Assembly: GCF_000421405.1 (NCBI RefSeq)
Contig: NZ_ATWY01000020.1
Coordinates: forward strand, 1 to 64,000
Direction: 5' to 3'
DNA length: 64,000 bases
Source of the DNA: Butyrivibrio sp. NC2007
GTDB taxonomy: Bacteria > Bacillota > Clostridia > Lachnospirales > Lachnospiraceae
Shown here: one piece after another, positions 21,881 through 31,668 of the stretch
Layout: every line of letters begins with the position of its first letter
How positions within the stretch are numbered: the first letter of the stretch is position 1
Notes under the pieces: model-generated
Seen by the model: the letters and a program-made list of their open reading frames with translations, nothing else
Told to the model about the DNA's origin: nothing
The model's database searches: none
Position numbers and translations under genes: made by a program

Positions 21881-23413
21881 ATGCAATATATCAGCAAAGC
21901 ACAGATGAAACGGCTAATGTGGGTATCAGCTTTCTGCATACTTATGATGTTCCTTATGGCGCAGTTTACGTTTTTGAGGGGCGTAGCCAATCTCAAACCC
22001 ATGTATGTGCTCAACATAGGAATGGATATGGTCAGCATGATGATGGGATACATGCTCTTTGTATGTTTTGTCATCGATGTGCAAAAGAACGGATCAGACC
22101 TTCGTTTTCTGATGTTACTGCTTATAACGGCTTATATCGGGTGCTTTACCGATGCCTGTGCATGGCTTGTGGATGGAATCCCGCTGCTGAGATGGGCTAA
22201 CATTTTAGACAACACGGTGTACTATCTCTGCGCTCCGCTTGAAGCGTGCTATTTCTGGCTCTACACCATGACCTACTTAAAGCTTGATGACAAATACATA
22301 AGGCTCGTGGGAAGGATCATTGTCCTCGGACTTATAGGGCCTATCAGCATGAGGATCATCAATCTTTTCACCGGAATATATTTCACAGTGGATGCAAATG
22401 GTGTTTATCAGAGAAGTCCCATGTATCTTCTCTCATTGATCTACGCATATGTTGTTATGATCCTGGCCCTCATCGGCGTTATTTATCAGAGAAAGAAACT
22501 TCAGAGATTTCAGATGGTCACCTTCTTTGCGTATGCAGCAGTACCGCTGATCATTGGAGGCCTTACGGCGACCATGTACGGTCTTTCGCCAAGCGCATCC
22601 GTTGCAATGCTGATAATCCTTTTGATATACGGAATCCTTAACGTCAATCAGGGCAGGGAGAAAGCTGCAGCAGACAGAGATCTGATGGTGGCATCGGCCA
22701 TCCAGGAGAACATACTTCCCAAGATCTTCCCGTATCTGCCCGACAGAAAAGAGTTTGATCTCTATGCCACAATGAATCCCGCAAGGGAGGTTGGCGGCGA
22801 CTTCTATGATTTCTTTATGGTGGATGACGACAGGCTTGTGCTCGTTATGGCCGACGTATCAGGTAAAGGGATTCCGGCAGCTCTTTTCATGATGGTATCA
22901 AGGACGCTTATCAAGAACAGGGCGCTTCTGGGAGAAGATCCCGCCAAGATCCTCTATGAAGTAAACAACCAGCTCTGCGAGGGCAATAAGGCGGAACTCT
23001 TCGTTACAGTATGGCTTGCCACAGTTTCTTTATCCACAGGAGAGGGCCTTGCGGTCAATGCAGGACATGAGCATCCGGTACTCAAGCACAAGGACGGAAA
23101 GTTTGAACTTGTTCATTACAAGCACTCACCTGCGGTAGCTACCATGGAAGGCCTGAAATTCAGACAGCACGAGTTTAAACTTGAACCCGGCGATACCTTC
23201 TTTGTTTACACCGACGGTGTCACGGAAGCAGCTAATGCAAACAATGTGTTCTTCGGAGAAGAGAGAATGCTGGAGGCTCTGAACAAGGATCAGGATGCAG
23301 ATCCCGAAAGAATTCTTCTCAACGTTTCGCAGAGTATCAAAGAATATGTTGGAGATGCCAAGCAGTTTGATGACATCACGATGCTGGCATTTACATATAA
23401 CGGCGTTAATTAG
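21881..23413 (+). CDS. Membrane PP2C (SpoIIE/RsbU-type) phosphatase
   Basis: 510 residues. Residues 1-255 hold seven to eight membrane spans and look like a 7TM sensory module. Residues about 275-508 are a SpoIIE phosphatase domain: NPAREVGGDFYDFFMVDDDR, VMADVSGKGIPAALFM, GHEHPVLK, DGVTEAANANN and FDDITMLAF, with the metal-binding Asp residues intact. Such enzymes dephosphorylate anti-anti-sigma factors in partner-switching control. No sigma, anti-sigma or antagonist gene is adjacent. GGAGGA precedes ATG 21881. Confidence 0.9.
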   Translation: MQYISKAQMKRLMWVSAFCILMMFLMAQFTFLRGVANLKPMYVLNIGMDMVSMMMGYMLFVCFVIDVQKNGSDLRFLMLLLITAYIGCFTDACAWLVDGIPLLRWANILDNTVYYLCAPLEACYFWLYTMTYLKLDDKYIRLVGRIIVLGLIGPISMRIINLFTGIYFTVDANGVYQRSPMYLLSLIYAYVVMILALIGVIYQRKKLQRFQMVTFFAYAAVPLIIGGLTATMYGLSPSASVAMLIILLIYGILNVNQGREKAAADRDLMVASAIQENILPKIFPYLPDRKEFDLYATMNPAREVGGDFYDFFMVDDDRLVLVMADVSGKGIPAALFMMVSRTLIKNRALLGEDPAKILYEVNNQLCEGNKAELFVTVWLATVSLSTGEGLAVNAGHEHPVLKHKDGKFELVHYKHSPAVATMEGLKFRQHEFKLEPGDTFFVYTDGVTEAANANNVFFGEERMLEALNKDQDADPERILLNVSQSIKEYVGDAKQFDDITMLAFTYNGVN

Positions 23414-23420
23414 ACAAAAT

Positions 23421-23460
23421 AAAAGAACAGGAGGGGCAGCTTCCTGTTCTTTATTTTTTT
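23421..23460 (+). terminator. Rho-independent terminator
   Basis: AAAGAACAGGA and TCCTGTTCTTT form an 11-bp stem, followed by ATTTTTTT. Confidence 0.9.
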
Positions 23461-23496
23461 GTTTGTTTTCCATATTCAGTTTTTATATTTTTTAAA

Positions 23497-23703
23497 TCAG
23501 CCAACTAAGAACATCCTTCTTGCTGCCTTGTTTCTGATGGAAACTTTGCGGATCTGGCCGATGATGATCTGAATTGCGATGCATCCGAAGATTATTCCGC
23601 AAGCTGCTGCAAAGATAGGATAAAGAGCTGATCCTGCTGCGATAGTGATTACTTCAAATACCAGTGTTAAGATGATGATTGCCTTTGCGATAATAGTTGT
23701 CAT
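23497..23703 (-). CDS. Small two-span membrane protein
   Basis: 68 residues with two hydrophobic helices (IIAKAIIILTLVFEVITIA and an Ala/Ile-rich IFAAACGIIFGCIAIQIII) and a basic tail RKVSIRNKAARR. TAAGGAGGA precedes ATG 23703, a strong signal that it is real. Function unknown. Confidence 0.65.
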   Translation of the reverse strand: MTTIIAKAIIILTLVFEVITIAAGSALYPIFAAACGIIFGCIAIQIIIGQIRKVSIRNKAARRMFLVG

Positions 23704-23937
23704 AATTTTGTTCCTCCTTAATTTAGGTTTTTCTCTCTTCTATTTTTGTGTTGCTGTGTTTGTTTTGTTGATTGTATGTTATCAGACTGAGTGTCACAGA
23801 ATTATCACACGAGCGAAAAAGCGCGTGGTTATGCTTTTTTTAGAAACTCTTAAGATTTGTTGTGCAGCAACGGTGCTATAATGACTCTGTTGTGTAAATC
23901 GAACTGACTGAAAATCATAATAAGAAGAGGAGAGATT

Positions 23938-25095
23938 ATGAAAAAGAAAATTTTACTTGTAATGATGATGAGTGTCTTTGCGCTTCAGATGACTGCATGT
24001 GGAAAAGAGGCAACTCCTGCCGAGACAGAGCCTGCTGAGACAACTGAAGCTGTAGAGACCACAGAGAATACTGAAAACACAGAGAATACAGAGCTTGCAA
24101 ATCCCTGGACAGAGATCACAGAGGAGCAGGCAACAGCGAAGATTCCAAACAGCTTTAGCGCTCCCGAGGGTGCAACAAATGTAGTATGGAGAGCAATGGG
24201 TGACATGGATCCTTCTTCTTTTGAAGTTCCCGGACCTGTTGTAGAGCTTGACTTTGACCTTGACGGAATGAGCTTTACTGCAAGAGAGCAGATCACCGGA
24301 GATGATAACCAGGATATTTCAGGAATGTTCTATGACTGGACAGTTACAAATGATATAACACTTGCAAACTGGGCTGATGGCAACATGCCTGCAAAGGCTT
24401 CACGCTATGTAGGTGATAGCGAGAGCGCAGACCTTGTAACCTGGTATGATGTAGAAATCGGAATCAGCTACAGCCTTTCTACTGTTGCAAAAGACCTTGA
24501 CGGCTTTGATCCTCAGGCTATCGTAGAAGCAATGTATGATCCAAACAAGCAGGCAAGCGCCGGCATTCCCGATGATGCAGACGAGCACGTTCCTATGGAC
24601 ATCACAGGATGTGACACATTCACACAGATCGTTGACAAGCTCCAGGCTGGACAGGGCTATGCAAATGTAACTATCGCTGACAAGGACGTTCTTTTAGTTG
24701 CTTCAGGAACATATGATTATGACGGCGACGGCAAGAAGTTCGTTGCTATCGATGCTGATGTTTATGAGTACAATGCAGATGGAAAGATCCAGTATCTCGG
24801 CTATGTAGAGTGCGGCGGAACAGCTTATCCTCTTGCAGTTGACAAGGGTATCCTCTATGTCGGAAACAACCACGGCATGCAGAAAATGACAATCACAGAG
24901 TTTGATCTTCTTGCAGTTGATGAGAATGCCTACGTTGAGTATGACTCAGACGGAAACGGAACTTACTACTACACATCAGATCTTCGCACAGTTAATGAAG
25001 ATCCTGATGGCAAGGTTGCAGATGATTCCAAGCTCAACGAGTTCTATGCAGATTACGAGAAAGCAGAGATGGTTGAATTTAATACAGTACAGTAA
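23938..25095 (+). CDS. Lipoprotein of unknown function
   Basis: 385 residues. The signal peptide MKKKILLVMMMSVFALQMTA precedes Cys21, followed by a Glu/Thr linker to about residue 60. The mature part has two regions: 60-200 with ITEEQATAKIPNSFSAPEGA, and 215-385 with repeated Asp-Gly and Tyr motifs (YDYDGDGKKFVAID), which may bind calcium. I recognise no family. AGAGGAG precedes ATG 23938, and an extended -10 (TGCTATAAT at 23874-23882) lies 50 bases upstream. It ends in a strong terminator. Confidence 0.75.
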   Translation: MKKKILLVMMMSVFALQMTACGKEATPAETEPAETTEAVETTENTENTENTELANPWTEITEEQATAKIPNSFSAPEGATNVVWRAMGDMDPSSFEVPGPVVELDFDLDGMSFTAREQITGDDNQDISGMFYDWTVTNDITLANWADGNMPAKASRYVGDSESADLVTWYDVEIGISYSLSTVAKDLDGFDPQAIVEAMYDPNKQASAGIPDDADEHVPMDITGCDTFTQIVDKLQAGQGYANVTIADKDVLLVASGTYDYDGDGKKFVAIDADVYEYNADGKIQYLGYVECGGTAYPLAVDKGILYVGNNHGMQKMTITEFDLLAVDENAYVEYDSDGNGTYYYTSDLRTVNEDPDGKVADDSKLNEFYADYEKAEMVEFNTVQ

Positions 25096-25117
25096 TTTGC
25101 CAAATCAGGTGTAAAAC

Positions 25118-25150
25118 GGGTCGATATCAGTGCGATATCGACCTTTTTTA
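25118..25150 (+). terminator. Rho-independent terminator
   Basis: GGTCGATATC, AGTGC loop, GATATCGACC, then TTTTTT. Confidence 0.95.
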
Positions 25151-25219
25151 TATGCATATACTATGATAATGTTTAAATAACAAAAACTTAAATGGGGTTC
25201 AGTTATGGAGGAAGTATAA

Positions 25220-25930
25220 ATGTTGGAGATAAAAAACTATTCTAAGTCTTACGACGGAGGGAAAAAAGCTGCGGACAACGTGACACTTACCGTGGAGAGC
25301 GGCGATATTTACGGCTTTATCGGTCACAACGGCGCAGGAAAATCTACAACCATCCGTGCAGTGGTAGGCGTCCTTGATTTTGACGAGGGTGAGATCCTTA
25401 TTGACGGCCATTCCGTAAAAGATGAGCCCATGGAATGCAAGAAGATCACCGCCTACATCCCTGATAATCCGGACCTGTACGAGAATCTCACAGGAATCCA
25501 GTACCTTAATTTCGTGGCAGATGTTTTTGACATAAGCGCCAAGGACAGAGAAGAGAAGATCAAGAAATATGCGGATCTGTTCGAGATCACCGATGCCCTT
25601 GGTGATCAGATCAGTTCTTACTCACATGGAATGAAGCAGAAGGTTGCCATTATCTCAGCACTGATCCATGATCCAAAGCTTCTGGTTCTCGATGAGCCCT
25701 TCGTTGGTCTCGACCCCAAGGCGACTTTTACGTTAAAAGAGATCATGCATGAGATGTGCGATCGTGGAACGGCCATATTTTTCTCAACCCACGTTCTTGA
25801 TGTTGCTGAAAAGCTCTGCAACAAGGTTGCCATAATCAAAAAAGGAAAGATCATAGCAGCCGGAACCATGGAGGAACTTACAGAAGGTCATTCATTAGAG
25901 GAAGCATTCCTGGAGGCTGACAATGGATAA
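25220..25930 (+). CDS. ABC transporter ATPase, exporter type
   Basis: 236 residues. Walker A GHNGAGKSTTIRAVVG, signature YSHGMKQKV, Walker B LLVLDEPFVGLDP and switch His in FSTHVLDVAEK are all intact. The DrrA/CcmA-like layout and the partner permease that overlaps it by eight bases mark an ABC-2-like exporter. GGAGG lies nine bases before ATG 25220. The substrate is not evident. Confidence 0.9.
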   Translation: MLEIKNYSKSYDGGKKAADNVTLTVESGDIYGFIGHNGAGKSTTIRAVVGVLDFDEGEILIDGHSVKDEPMECKKITAYIPDNPDLYENLTGIQYLNFVADVFDISAKDREEKIKKYADLFEITDALGDQISSYSHGMKQKVAIISALIHDPKLLVLDEPFVGLDPKATFTLKEIMHEMCDRGTAIFFSTHVLDVAEKLCNKVAIIKKGKIIAAGTMEELTEGHSLEEAFLEADNG

Positions 25931-27524
25931 GAAGAATCTGATTTTGTTAAAAACTCTTCTTCTTTCTACCAGCAGGGTGAACATCCTTAAGCATTCAAAA
26001 GACAAAAAGAAGAAGAATAAGATTATCGCAGCATACGTGGGACTATTTTTCCTGTATGCGATGATAATGGCTTACAGCATTCTGATGTGCGTCGGATATG
26101 GAATGATGGGAATAATCGATTCGGTCCCTGCCATGTGCGCACTCGTGATCAGCTCTCTGGCCTTTGTGTTTACTGTGTTTAAGACCAACGGATATCTTTT
26201 TAACTTCAAGGAATATGACATGCTGATGTCACTTCCTTTTGAGAGCAGCACTATAGCAGGGTGCAAGTTCCTCTACATGTACATCAAGACGCTGCCCTGG
26301 TATATGAGTGTTTCGGTTGCAATGCTTATCGGATACGCGATATTCGCAGGTGTGGGCCCTGTGATCTGGCTCTACTGGATACTGCTTTCGCTCTTTATTC
26401 CCCTGATCCCGATGCTGGCTGCATCCTTTGTGGGATTTATCATAGCCAGGATCAGCTCCGGATTTAAGAAGACGAATTTTATTAAGACAATACTTGCCTT
26501 TGTATTTATCATTTTCAGTTTCTCTCTGAGGTACATCATCGAGAATTTCTTTGAAAACGGAAGAGCAGAGCAGACTCTTGAGAACATGTCTGAGGCTACA
26601 GAAAAAGCATCAGGGATTTATCTTCCAATGGGATGGTTTTCTGACGCAGTTACAAAGGGAAACATTATAAGCGGACTACTGCTTATAGTGGTGTCGGCAG
26701 CTCTTTTCCTGCTTCTGTTCCGTATAGTAGGAAGGTCTTACAGGAATATCAATTCTGCGCTTAAGACCCACGCTGCAGGCGGCAAATTCAAGATGACCAC
26801 TCAGAAAAAGAGAAGTCTCGTTACCGCCATTGCCTACAAAGAATTCAGGAGAATGCTCGGCTCAACAACTTACATCACCAATGCGGCTATGGGTGAAGTT
26901 TTGGCGGTGATTTTGGGAGTTGCGACACTGATCTTCGGATTCGATGTAATTGTGTCAAAGGTGACTTCCGGTGCACCCATTGATGCGGCGATATTACAGC
27001 CGGCGATTCCGTTTATTGCATACTTCCTGGTGGGAATGATGTCTACCACATCCTGTTCGCCATCCCTTGAGGGCAAGAACTACTGGATAGTGCAGAGCAT
27101 GCCCATAGAAAAGAAGACTCTTTATCAGGGCAAGATGCTCTTTAACATGTGTCTGACAGTGCCTTTCATGGTATTTACGGTGCTGTGCTTATGCATCTCG
27201 GCAAGAGTTCCTGTGATAAATACGCTTTTGTATATCATCCTTGGAACCGCCTTGTGTGCCTTCTCTACAGCCTGGGGCTGCGTGTGCGGAATAAAGCACA
27301 TGAGGCTTGACTGGGAGAATGAAGTTGAGGTCATCAAACAGGGACCCGGCGTAGCATGGTATATGCTTCCGAATATGTTTGTGGTAATGATTCTTGTGGT
27401 GCTCATAGTATTTCTTGGAGTGCGTATAGACCATAAGATATTGGCTCTGATATTTACTGCGATTGCAGGAGTGCTGGCGCTTATCAGCTACAAGAGAGCC
27501 CTGGCGCTGGCAGAGAAGCGATAA
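25923..27524 (+). CDS. ABC-2-like exporter permease
   Basis: 533 residues with about twelve predicted spans. The N-terminal cytoplasmic stretch is rich in Lys (NILKHSKDKKKKNKII). The pattern of LPFESSTIAGCKFLYMYIKT and later MPIEKKTLYQGKMLFNM fits large bacterial permease subunits of the PF16949-like kind. The ATG lies inside the last codons of the ATPase gene, so the two are translationally coupled. A terminator follows. Confidence 0.8.
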   Translation: MDKKNLILLKTLLLSTSRVNILKHSKDKKKKNKIIAAYVGLFFLYAMIMAYSILMCVGYGMMGIIDSVPAMCALVISSLAFVFTVFKTNGYLFNFKEYDMLMSLPFESSTIAGCKFLYMYIKTLPWYMSVSVAMLIGYAIFAGVGPVIWLYWILLSLFIPLIPMLAASFVGFIIARISSGFKKTNFIKTILAFVFIIFSFSLRYIIENFFENGRAEQTLENMSEATEKASGIYLPMGWFSDAVTKGNIISGLLLIVVSAALFLLLFRIVGRSYRNINSALKTHAAGGKFKMTTQKKRSLVTAIAYKEFRRMLGSTTYITNAAMGEVLAVILGVATLIFGFDVIVSKVTSGAPIDAAILQPAIPFIAYFLVGMMSTTSCSPSLEGKNYWIVQSMPIEKKTLYQGKMLFNMCLTVPFMVFTVLCLCISARVPVINTLLYIILGTALCAFSTAWGCVCGIKHMRLDWENEVEVIKQGPGVAWYMLPNMFVVMILVVLIVFLGVRIDHKILALIFTAIAGVLALISYKRALALAEKR

Positions 27525-27557
27525 GATATACGAATTAAGATATAAAGATATAAAAAC

Positions 27558-27592
27558 AGCCGTCGGAGATTTGTGATCTCCGGCGGCTTTGT
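27558..27592. terminator. Bidirectional-looking terminator
   Basis: GCCGTCGGAGAT and ATCTCCGGCGGC form a 12-bp stem with one G-U pair. It separates the rightward exporter operon from the leftward amino-acid ABC operon. Confidence 0.75.
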
Positions 27593-27603
27593 CATGCCTA
27601 AAA

Positions 27604-28341
27604 TTATAATACTTTCGATAAGAAGTCCTTAAGTCTCTGGCTCTTAGGATTTTCGAAGAATTCCTTGGGGGTATTCTCCTCTAAGATATTTCCTTCATCC
27701 ATGAAGAGGACCTTTGTGGCAACCTCTCTTGCAAATCCCATCTCGTGAGTTACAACCACCATGGTCATTCCGTCATCGGCGAGCTGCTTCATAACGTCCA
27801 GAACCTCGCCTACCATCTCGGGATCGAGAGCTGATGTGGGCTCATCAAAAAGCATCATCTCGGGATTCATGCACAGTGAGCGCACGATCGCGATTCTCTG
27901 TTTCTGACCGCCTGATAAGGAAACGGGATAAACGTCTGCCTTATCGAGAAGATTGACTCTCTTAAGGAGCTCTGTTGCCTTTTCCCTTGCCTCTTTTTCG
28001 CTCATTACCTTGAGCTTGACGGGAGCGAGGATGATGTTATCCATAACGGTGAGATTGTTGAAGAGGTTGAAGTTCTGGAACACCATTCCCATGCGTTGTC
28101 TGATCTTGTTGATGTTGATCTTGGGATCGGTGATCTCCTGAGCATCAAAGTAAATCTCGCCGGATGTGGGTCTTTCAAGGAGGTTAAGGCACCTAAGGAA
28201 GGTACTCTTTCCTGAACCTGAAGGGCCGACGATAACAATCTTTTCACCCTTGCCGACTTCGTATGTAATGCCGTTTAGGACCTTTGTAATGGATCCGTCG
28301 GTATTCTTAAATTCTTTATAGAGATTATTAACGCTTATCAC
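27604..28341 (-). CDS. Polar amino-acid ABC importer ATPase (GlnQ type)
   Basis: 245 residues from a GTG start. Walker [19 protein letters not shown], signature LSGGQKQRI, Walker [19 protein letters not shown] and [15 protein letters not shown] are the fingerprint of the GlnQ/HisP group. A longer in-frame start at ATG 28371 would overlap the permease more and has no ribosome binding site; GTG 28341 follows GGAGGA by about nine bases. It is the last gene of the binding protein-permease-ATPase operon. Exact amino acid unknown. Confidence 0.9.
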   Translation of the reverse strand: MISVNNLYKEFKNTDGSITKVLNGITYEVGKGEKIVIVGPSGSGKSTFLRCLNLLERPTSGEIYFDAQEITDPKININKIRQRMGMVFQNFNLFNNLTVMDNIILAPVKLKVMSEKEAREKATELLKRVNLLDKADVYPVSLSGGQKQRIAIVRSLCMNPEMMLFDEPTSALDPEMVGEVLDVMKQLADDGMTMVVVTHEMGFAREVATKVLFMDEGNILEENTPKEFFENPKSQRLKDFLSKVL

Positions 28342-29014
28342 TCTTACGCATCCTCCTTTCAAGTTTGCCAAGGAGTATGGTCAGCAGTTTGATTATCACA
28401 AAGTAAACAACCGCTGCACCGATGAGAGGCATAAAAGCATCATAGGTCCTTGAAGCTACCTGGTTTGCCACACGTGTAAGGTCAGCGAGAGAAACGTAAC
28501 CTACGATCGCAGTCTCTTTTATCAGAGTAATGAACTCGTTGCCCAGAGGCGGGATTACATTCTTGATGGCCTGTGGAAGGATGATGTAGCGCATGGTAGC
28601 TGCCTTGGAGAGGCCAAGACTTCTTCCGGCTTCCATCTGACCCTTGTCAACAGCAAGGATTCCGCCGCGGACGATCTCCGATACGTATGCTCCGGAGTTG
28701 ATTCCAAAGGAAAGTGATGCAACCAGGATTCCATTGTTGGAGGAAGCCATGATGATGAACCACATGATAAGGAGCTGCAGTACGCTGGGAGTTCCTCTGA
28801 TGATGTCCACGTAAACTGTGGCTATGTAATTAAGGATGGTAGGCCTTCCGTCTTCGGTGGTGGAGAGTTTCATAAGGGCAACAACAGTTCCTATGATGAT
28901 ACCCAGAATTCCGGCAAATATGGCAACTTCAAGAGTGATGCCAAGACCTGCCAGATACTGTTTCCAGCGATCACCGGTTATGAAAGCCGCAATAAAACGT
29001 TCAGATAAAGTCAT
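28328..29014 (-). CDS. Polar amino-acid ABC importer permease
   Basis: 228 residues with five spans. The EAA loop ([20 protein letters not shown]) and the segment [20 protein letters not shown] define HisMQ-type permeases that import glutamine, cystine or similar. It lies eight bases behind the binding-protein gene and overlaps the ATPase start, so the operon is compact. With one permease gene, the transporter is probably a homodimer. Confidence 0.9.
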   Translation of the reverse strand: MTLSERFIAAFITGDRWKQYLAGLGITLEVAIFAGILGIIIGTVVALMKLSTTEDGRPTILNYIATVYVDIIRGTPSVLQLLIMWFIIMASSNNGILVASLSFGINSGAYVSEIVRGGILAVDKGQMEAGRSLGLSKAATMRYIILPQAIKNVIPPLGNEFITLIKETAIVGYVSLADLTRVANQVASRTYDAFMPLIGAAVVYFVIIKLLTILLGKLERRMRKSDKR

Positions 29015-29022
29015 TTAAAGAA

Positions 29023-29790
29023 TTACTCCTCAATGTATTTTTTAACGAGGCTGTCGTATGTTCCGTCTTCCTTGAGTGCCTTAAGTGCTGCGTTGATCTT
29101 CTCAGCAAGCTCTGTGTTTCCCTTAGGAAGTGCGATAGCGTAGTTCTCTGGCTCGAAGTCAAAGTTTGTTCCGGGAAGGACGTCAACCTGATCAGGGAAC
29201 TGAGCACCGAATACCTCAGCGGGGTTCTTGTCTACGATAACGCAGTCAACACGGCCGTTGTTGAGGTCGTTAACAGCGTCTACTGCTTTATTATAAGCGG
29301 CTACTTCAGCGCCTTCAATCTCGTCTGCGATGAACTCGCCTGTTGTTCCGAGCTGAACACCGATCTTAAGACCCTTTAAGTCATCAGCTGTTGCGATGTT
29401 TGAACCCTTTGCAACGATTACGTCCTGAACAGCTTCATAGTAAGAATCAGAGAAATCAACAGTCTTCTTTCTCTCTTCTGTTACAGTCATACCTGCGATA
29501 GCAACGTCAATCTTGTTTCCGATAGAAGATACAAGTGAGTCAAACTCCATATCCTGGATCTGAACTTCAAATCCTGCCTTCTCACCGATTGCCTTGATAA
29601 GAGCTACGTCAAATCCGTCAGGCTTTCCGTCATCGCCAACATACTCAAAGGGTGGGAATGCAGCGTTTGTACCAACTACAAGTGTCTCGCCGGTGCTTCC
29701 GCTAGAGCTGTTTGATGCGCTTCCGCAACCAACAAGTGAGCCAAGAGCTACAACTGCAGTAAGTGCTACTGCGATAATTTTCTTTTTCAT
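29023..29790 (-). CDS. Polar amino-acid-binding lipoprotein
   Basis: 255 residues. The signal peptide MKKKIIAVALTAVVALGSLVG ends at Cys22, followed by a Ser/Gly linker. FPPFEYVGDDGKPDGFDVAL and FDSLVSSIGNKIDVAIAG are the SBP_bac_3 ligand pocket motifs; the later Asp-rich VDCVIVDKNPAEVF is also typical. It captures an amino acid outside the cell for the permease behind it. GGAGGA precedes ATG 29790. It heads the operon. Confidence 0.9.
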   Translation of the reverse strand: MKKKIIAVALTAVVALGSLVGCGSASNSSSGSTGETLVVGTNAAFPPFEYVGDDGKPDGFDVALIKAIGEKAGFEVQIQDMEFDSLVSSIGNKIDVAIAGMTVTEERKKTVDFSDSYYEAVQDVIVAKGSNIATADDLKGLKIGVQLGTTGEFIADEIEGAEVAAYNKAVDAVNDLNNGRVDCVIVDKNPAEVFGAQFPDQVDVLPGTNFDFEPENYAIALPKGNTELAEKINAALKALKEDGTYDSLVKKYIEE

Positions 29791-29912
29791 AATAATATCC
29801 TCCTGCTTTTATACATTTTCTGCATAAATATACACGTTTTATGTATAATATAACAGCGATATTAAAATATATCAAGTACTAAATTTAATTTTCGTTCTGT
29901 TGCCTGAAAAAA

Positions 29913-29999
29913 GAGCTCATTTTTGTTTTGAGCCCCGGGGACGGAGTCGAGGGTTCATTTTTGTTTTGAGCCCCGGGGACGGAGTCAAGGGTTCATTTT
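29913..29999. repeat. REP-like cluster left of 310-nt element copy B
   Basis: Two units of TTTTGAGCCCCGGGGACGG with GGTTCATTTT, direct repeats of each other. They border the 310-nt element on the left as the cluster at 2949-3057 does for copy A. Confidence 0.85.
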
Positions 30000-30010
30000 G
30001 TGGTGAGGGT

Positions 30011-30320
30011 ACGTCACAAAGTGCTAGCTTTCTGTGCGATGGTTGGAAACGTAATTTCGACCACCCCACAACTTTCCTCTATGCAAAAAATAGTTGGAAA
30101 TTGCAAAAAAGATTTTCGCGTCGCAAACAAGTATTTGCAAAAAACTACATCACAACGTTCCGTGGAGCCAATGCTTGTGATGTAGCCACTATGTTATGCA
30201 TCAAATTTTTCAGATAACCCGGCTTTGAATTTTCCTACCAAAAATTCATATAAAAATTTTTGTGATGCTTTTTAAAAACAGACTCCAACCAACAAGCCCA
30301 TATATATTGTCTTGTGATGC
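30011..30320 (+). other. Unassigned 310-nt structured element, copy B
   Basis: Same orientation and the same length (310 nt) as copy A at 3071-3380. The left end ACGTCACAAA faces the right end TTGTGATGC. The core 30041-30116 differs from copy A at 7 of 76 positions and keeps the GGTTGGAA/TTTCGACC hairpin; the change G to A at 30063 lies outside the stem. The second hairpin is an 11-bp perfect stem, CTACATCACAA (30145-30155) with TTGTGATGTAG (30175-30185), while its loop differs from copy A. TTTTTGTGATGC recurs at 30257-30268. The stretch 29791-30435 holds no gene I can support. Confidence 0.65.
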
Positions 30321-30348
30321 ACTTTTGACCTGTCACCTTGTAAGCAAA

Positions 30349-30436
30349 CAAAAAAGGAGTCAAAGAGAACCGTCCCCTTTGACTCCTTTTAAATTGTCTG
30401 ACAATGAGCCCCTGACTCCGTCCCCAGGGCTCATTT
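30349..30436. repeat. REP-like pair with mixed clamps, right of copy B
   Basis: The first unit AAAAAAGGAGTCAAAG...CTTTGACTCCTTTT is a GAGTCA-type hairpin and works as a terminator toward the right. The second, TGAGCCCCTGACTCCG...GGGCTCA, is TGAGCC-type. Its foot carries the stop codon of the leftward DUF1700 gene. Confidence 0.85.
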
Positions 30437-31287
30437 TATGCCTCAGGGTTTTTGTTCAGTGAAAGAAGCTTCTCATATGCTGAAACTTTTCTTGAAGAAT
30501 TCAGTATGAAGAAAACTCCGATGCCGACCAGGACAAAGATCAGTGATGGTCCAACGGCATTTGAGAGAACTTTGATCCTCATTGCGCCGAGGACGCTCAC
30601 CGGGATCACACTGCAGATGCAGCACATAACGCCCAGGGCGAACATGAAGTGCTGACTTGAATTGTTTTCTTCAAGCTCTTTTTTCACAAATTCTTCTGTC
30701 TCGATTTCAAGGCCACAGTTGCCCTGATCAAGAAACTCCCAGCCCTTTCTCTTGGTGCCTGATAACAGGATCAGTCCAACACCGATAGCAACTGACAGGA
30801 ACAAAAATCCCACGCCAAAGCTTGATAAGAAATTTGTGAAGGCATTGCTTCCAAAGATGTCCTCAAAGGCACTGAAAAGCACAGGTCCGGCCGGTGAGAG
30901 GATGCAGAAGAATACGCCAAGCCCGAAAATAAAGGTGCAAAGTGAGTTGTCCATGACATAATCATTGGCCTCGTCTATTGTCAGCATGCGCTTGCCTTCG
31001 CTCTCATAAGTTACGTTCTCGATGGTTGCAACTGTCTGCACCGGCTCAGAAACTACCGGGACGATGGTATCTCTTTTGCCCAGATCCAAAGATTCCTTGA
31101 GCTCATCGATATTTCCAAACTCGGTGATGATAGTTCCGACGATGGCATTCTCGGCCATGCCCTGCGCTTTGAGCTCGTTGTACTTATCTTCCATCATGGA
31201 AAAGAGCTCGCTCTTAGCCCTGCGTGTTTCCTCTGTGTCAGGCAAATTTGCAAACATTGTTTCAAGATAATTCTTAATTGTTTCCAT
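30436..31287 (-). CDS. DUF1700 (HAAS) membrane protein
   Basis: 283 residues. Residues 1-80 form the DUF1700/HAAS helical domain (METIKNYLETMFANLPDTEE...SMMEDKYNELKAQGMAE). Residues about 125-280 hold four membrane spans in two pairs. In Firmicutes these proteins are nearly always encoded behind a PadR regulator, as here, and are thought to act with it; the mechanism is unsettled. GGGGAGAGAAG precedes ATG 31287. The TTA-encoded stop is inside a REP foot. Confidence 0.85.
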   Translation of the reverse strand: METIKNYLETMFANLPDTEETRRAKSELFSMMEDKYNELKAQGMAENAIVGTIITEFGNIDELKESLDLGKRDTIVPVVSEPVQTVATIENVTYESEGKRMLTIDEANDYVMDNSLCTFIFGLGVFFCILSPAGPVLFSAFEDIFGSNAFTNFLSSFGVGFLFLSVAIGVGLILLSGTKRKGWEFLDQGNCGLEIETEEFVKKELEENNSSQHFMFALGVMCCICSVIPVSVLGAMRIKVLSNAVGPSLIFVLVGIGVFFILNSSRKVSAYEKLLSLNKNPEA

Positions 31288-31309
31288 ATCACTTCTCTCC
31301 CCTAAAATC

Positions 31310-31639
31310 TTAATCTGATATAAATCTCTCAATCACATCCTTGGTCAGCCGCCACTCCTCACATTTTTCCTTGTAGTAGACTCTTCCTGCCTCGGTTATC
31401 TGATAGTAGGTCCTGCGCTTCCCGTTATCCGCTTCCTGACTGAAAGAGGTGATGTAACCGTTCTTTTCAAGTCTTGTAAACGCGGAGTAGAGCGTTGTCT
31501 CTTTTATCAGATATTTGTTCTCCGACAGGGCCTTGATATTCCTGGATATCTCGTATCCATAGGAGGGTTCCTCCATCAGGAAAAATAGGATAATGGTGTC
31601 GTTGTAGCCTCGGATCACGTCACTGCTGATTTCCTGCAT
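31310..31639 (-). CDS. PadR-family transcriptional regulator
   Basis: 109 residues, typical PadR length. The winged helix includes FFLMEEPSYGYEISRNI, ETTLYSAFTRLEKNGYITSF and the wing NGKRRTYYQITEAG. PadR dimers usually repress their own operon and respond to small molecules or to their partner protein. The inverted repeats at 31669-31729, just upstream, are the likely target. DUF1700 follows after 22 bases. Confidence 0.9.
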   Translation of the reverse strand: MQEISSDVIRGYNDTIILFFLMEEPSYGYEISRNIKALSENKYLIKETTLYSAFTRLEKNGYITSFSQEADNGKRRTYYQITEAGRVYYKEKCEEWRLTKDVIERFISD

Positions 31640-31668
31640 ATTCTGATACCTTATTCCTGTTATTTGGT

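Noticed and set aside
29791..29912. Riboswitch in the leader of the amino-acid ABC operon
   Set aside because: The stretch is A/T-rich without stable helices; only a promoter is likely.
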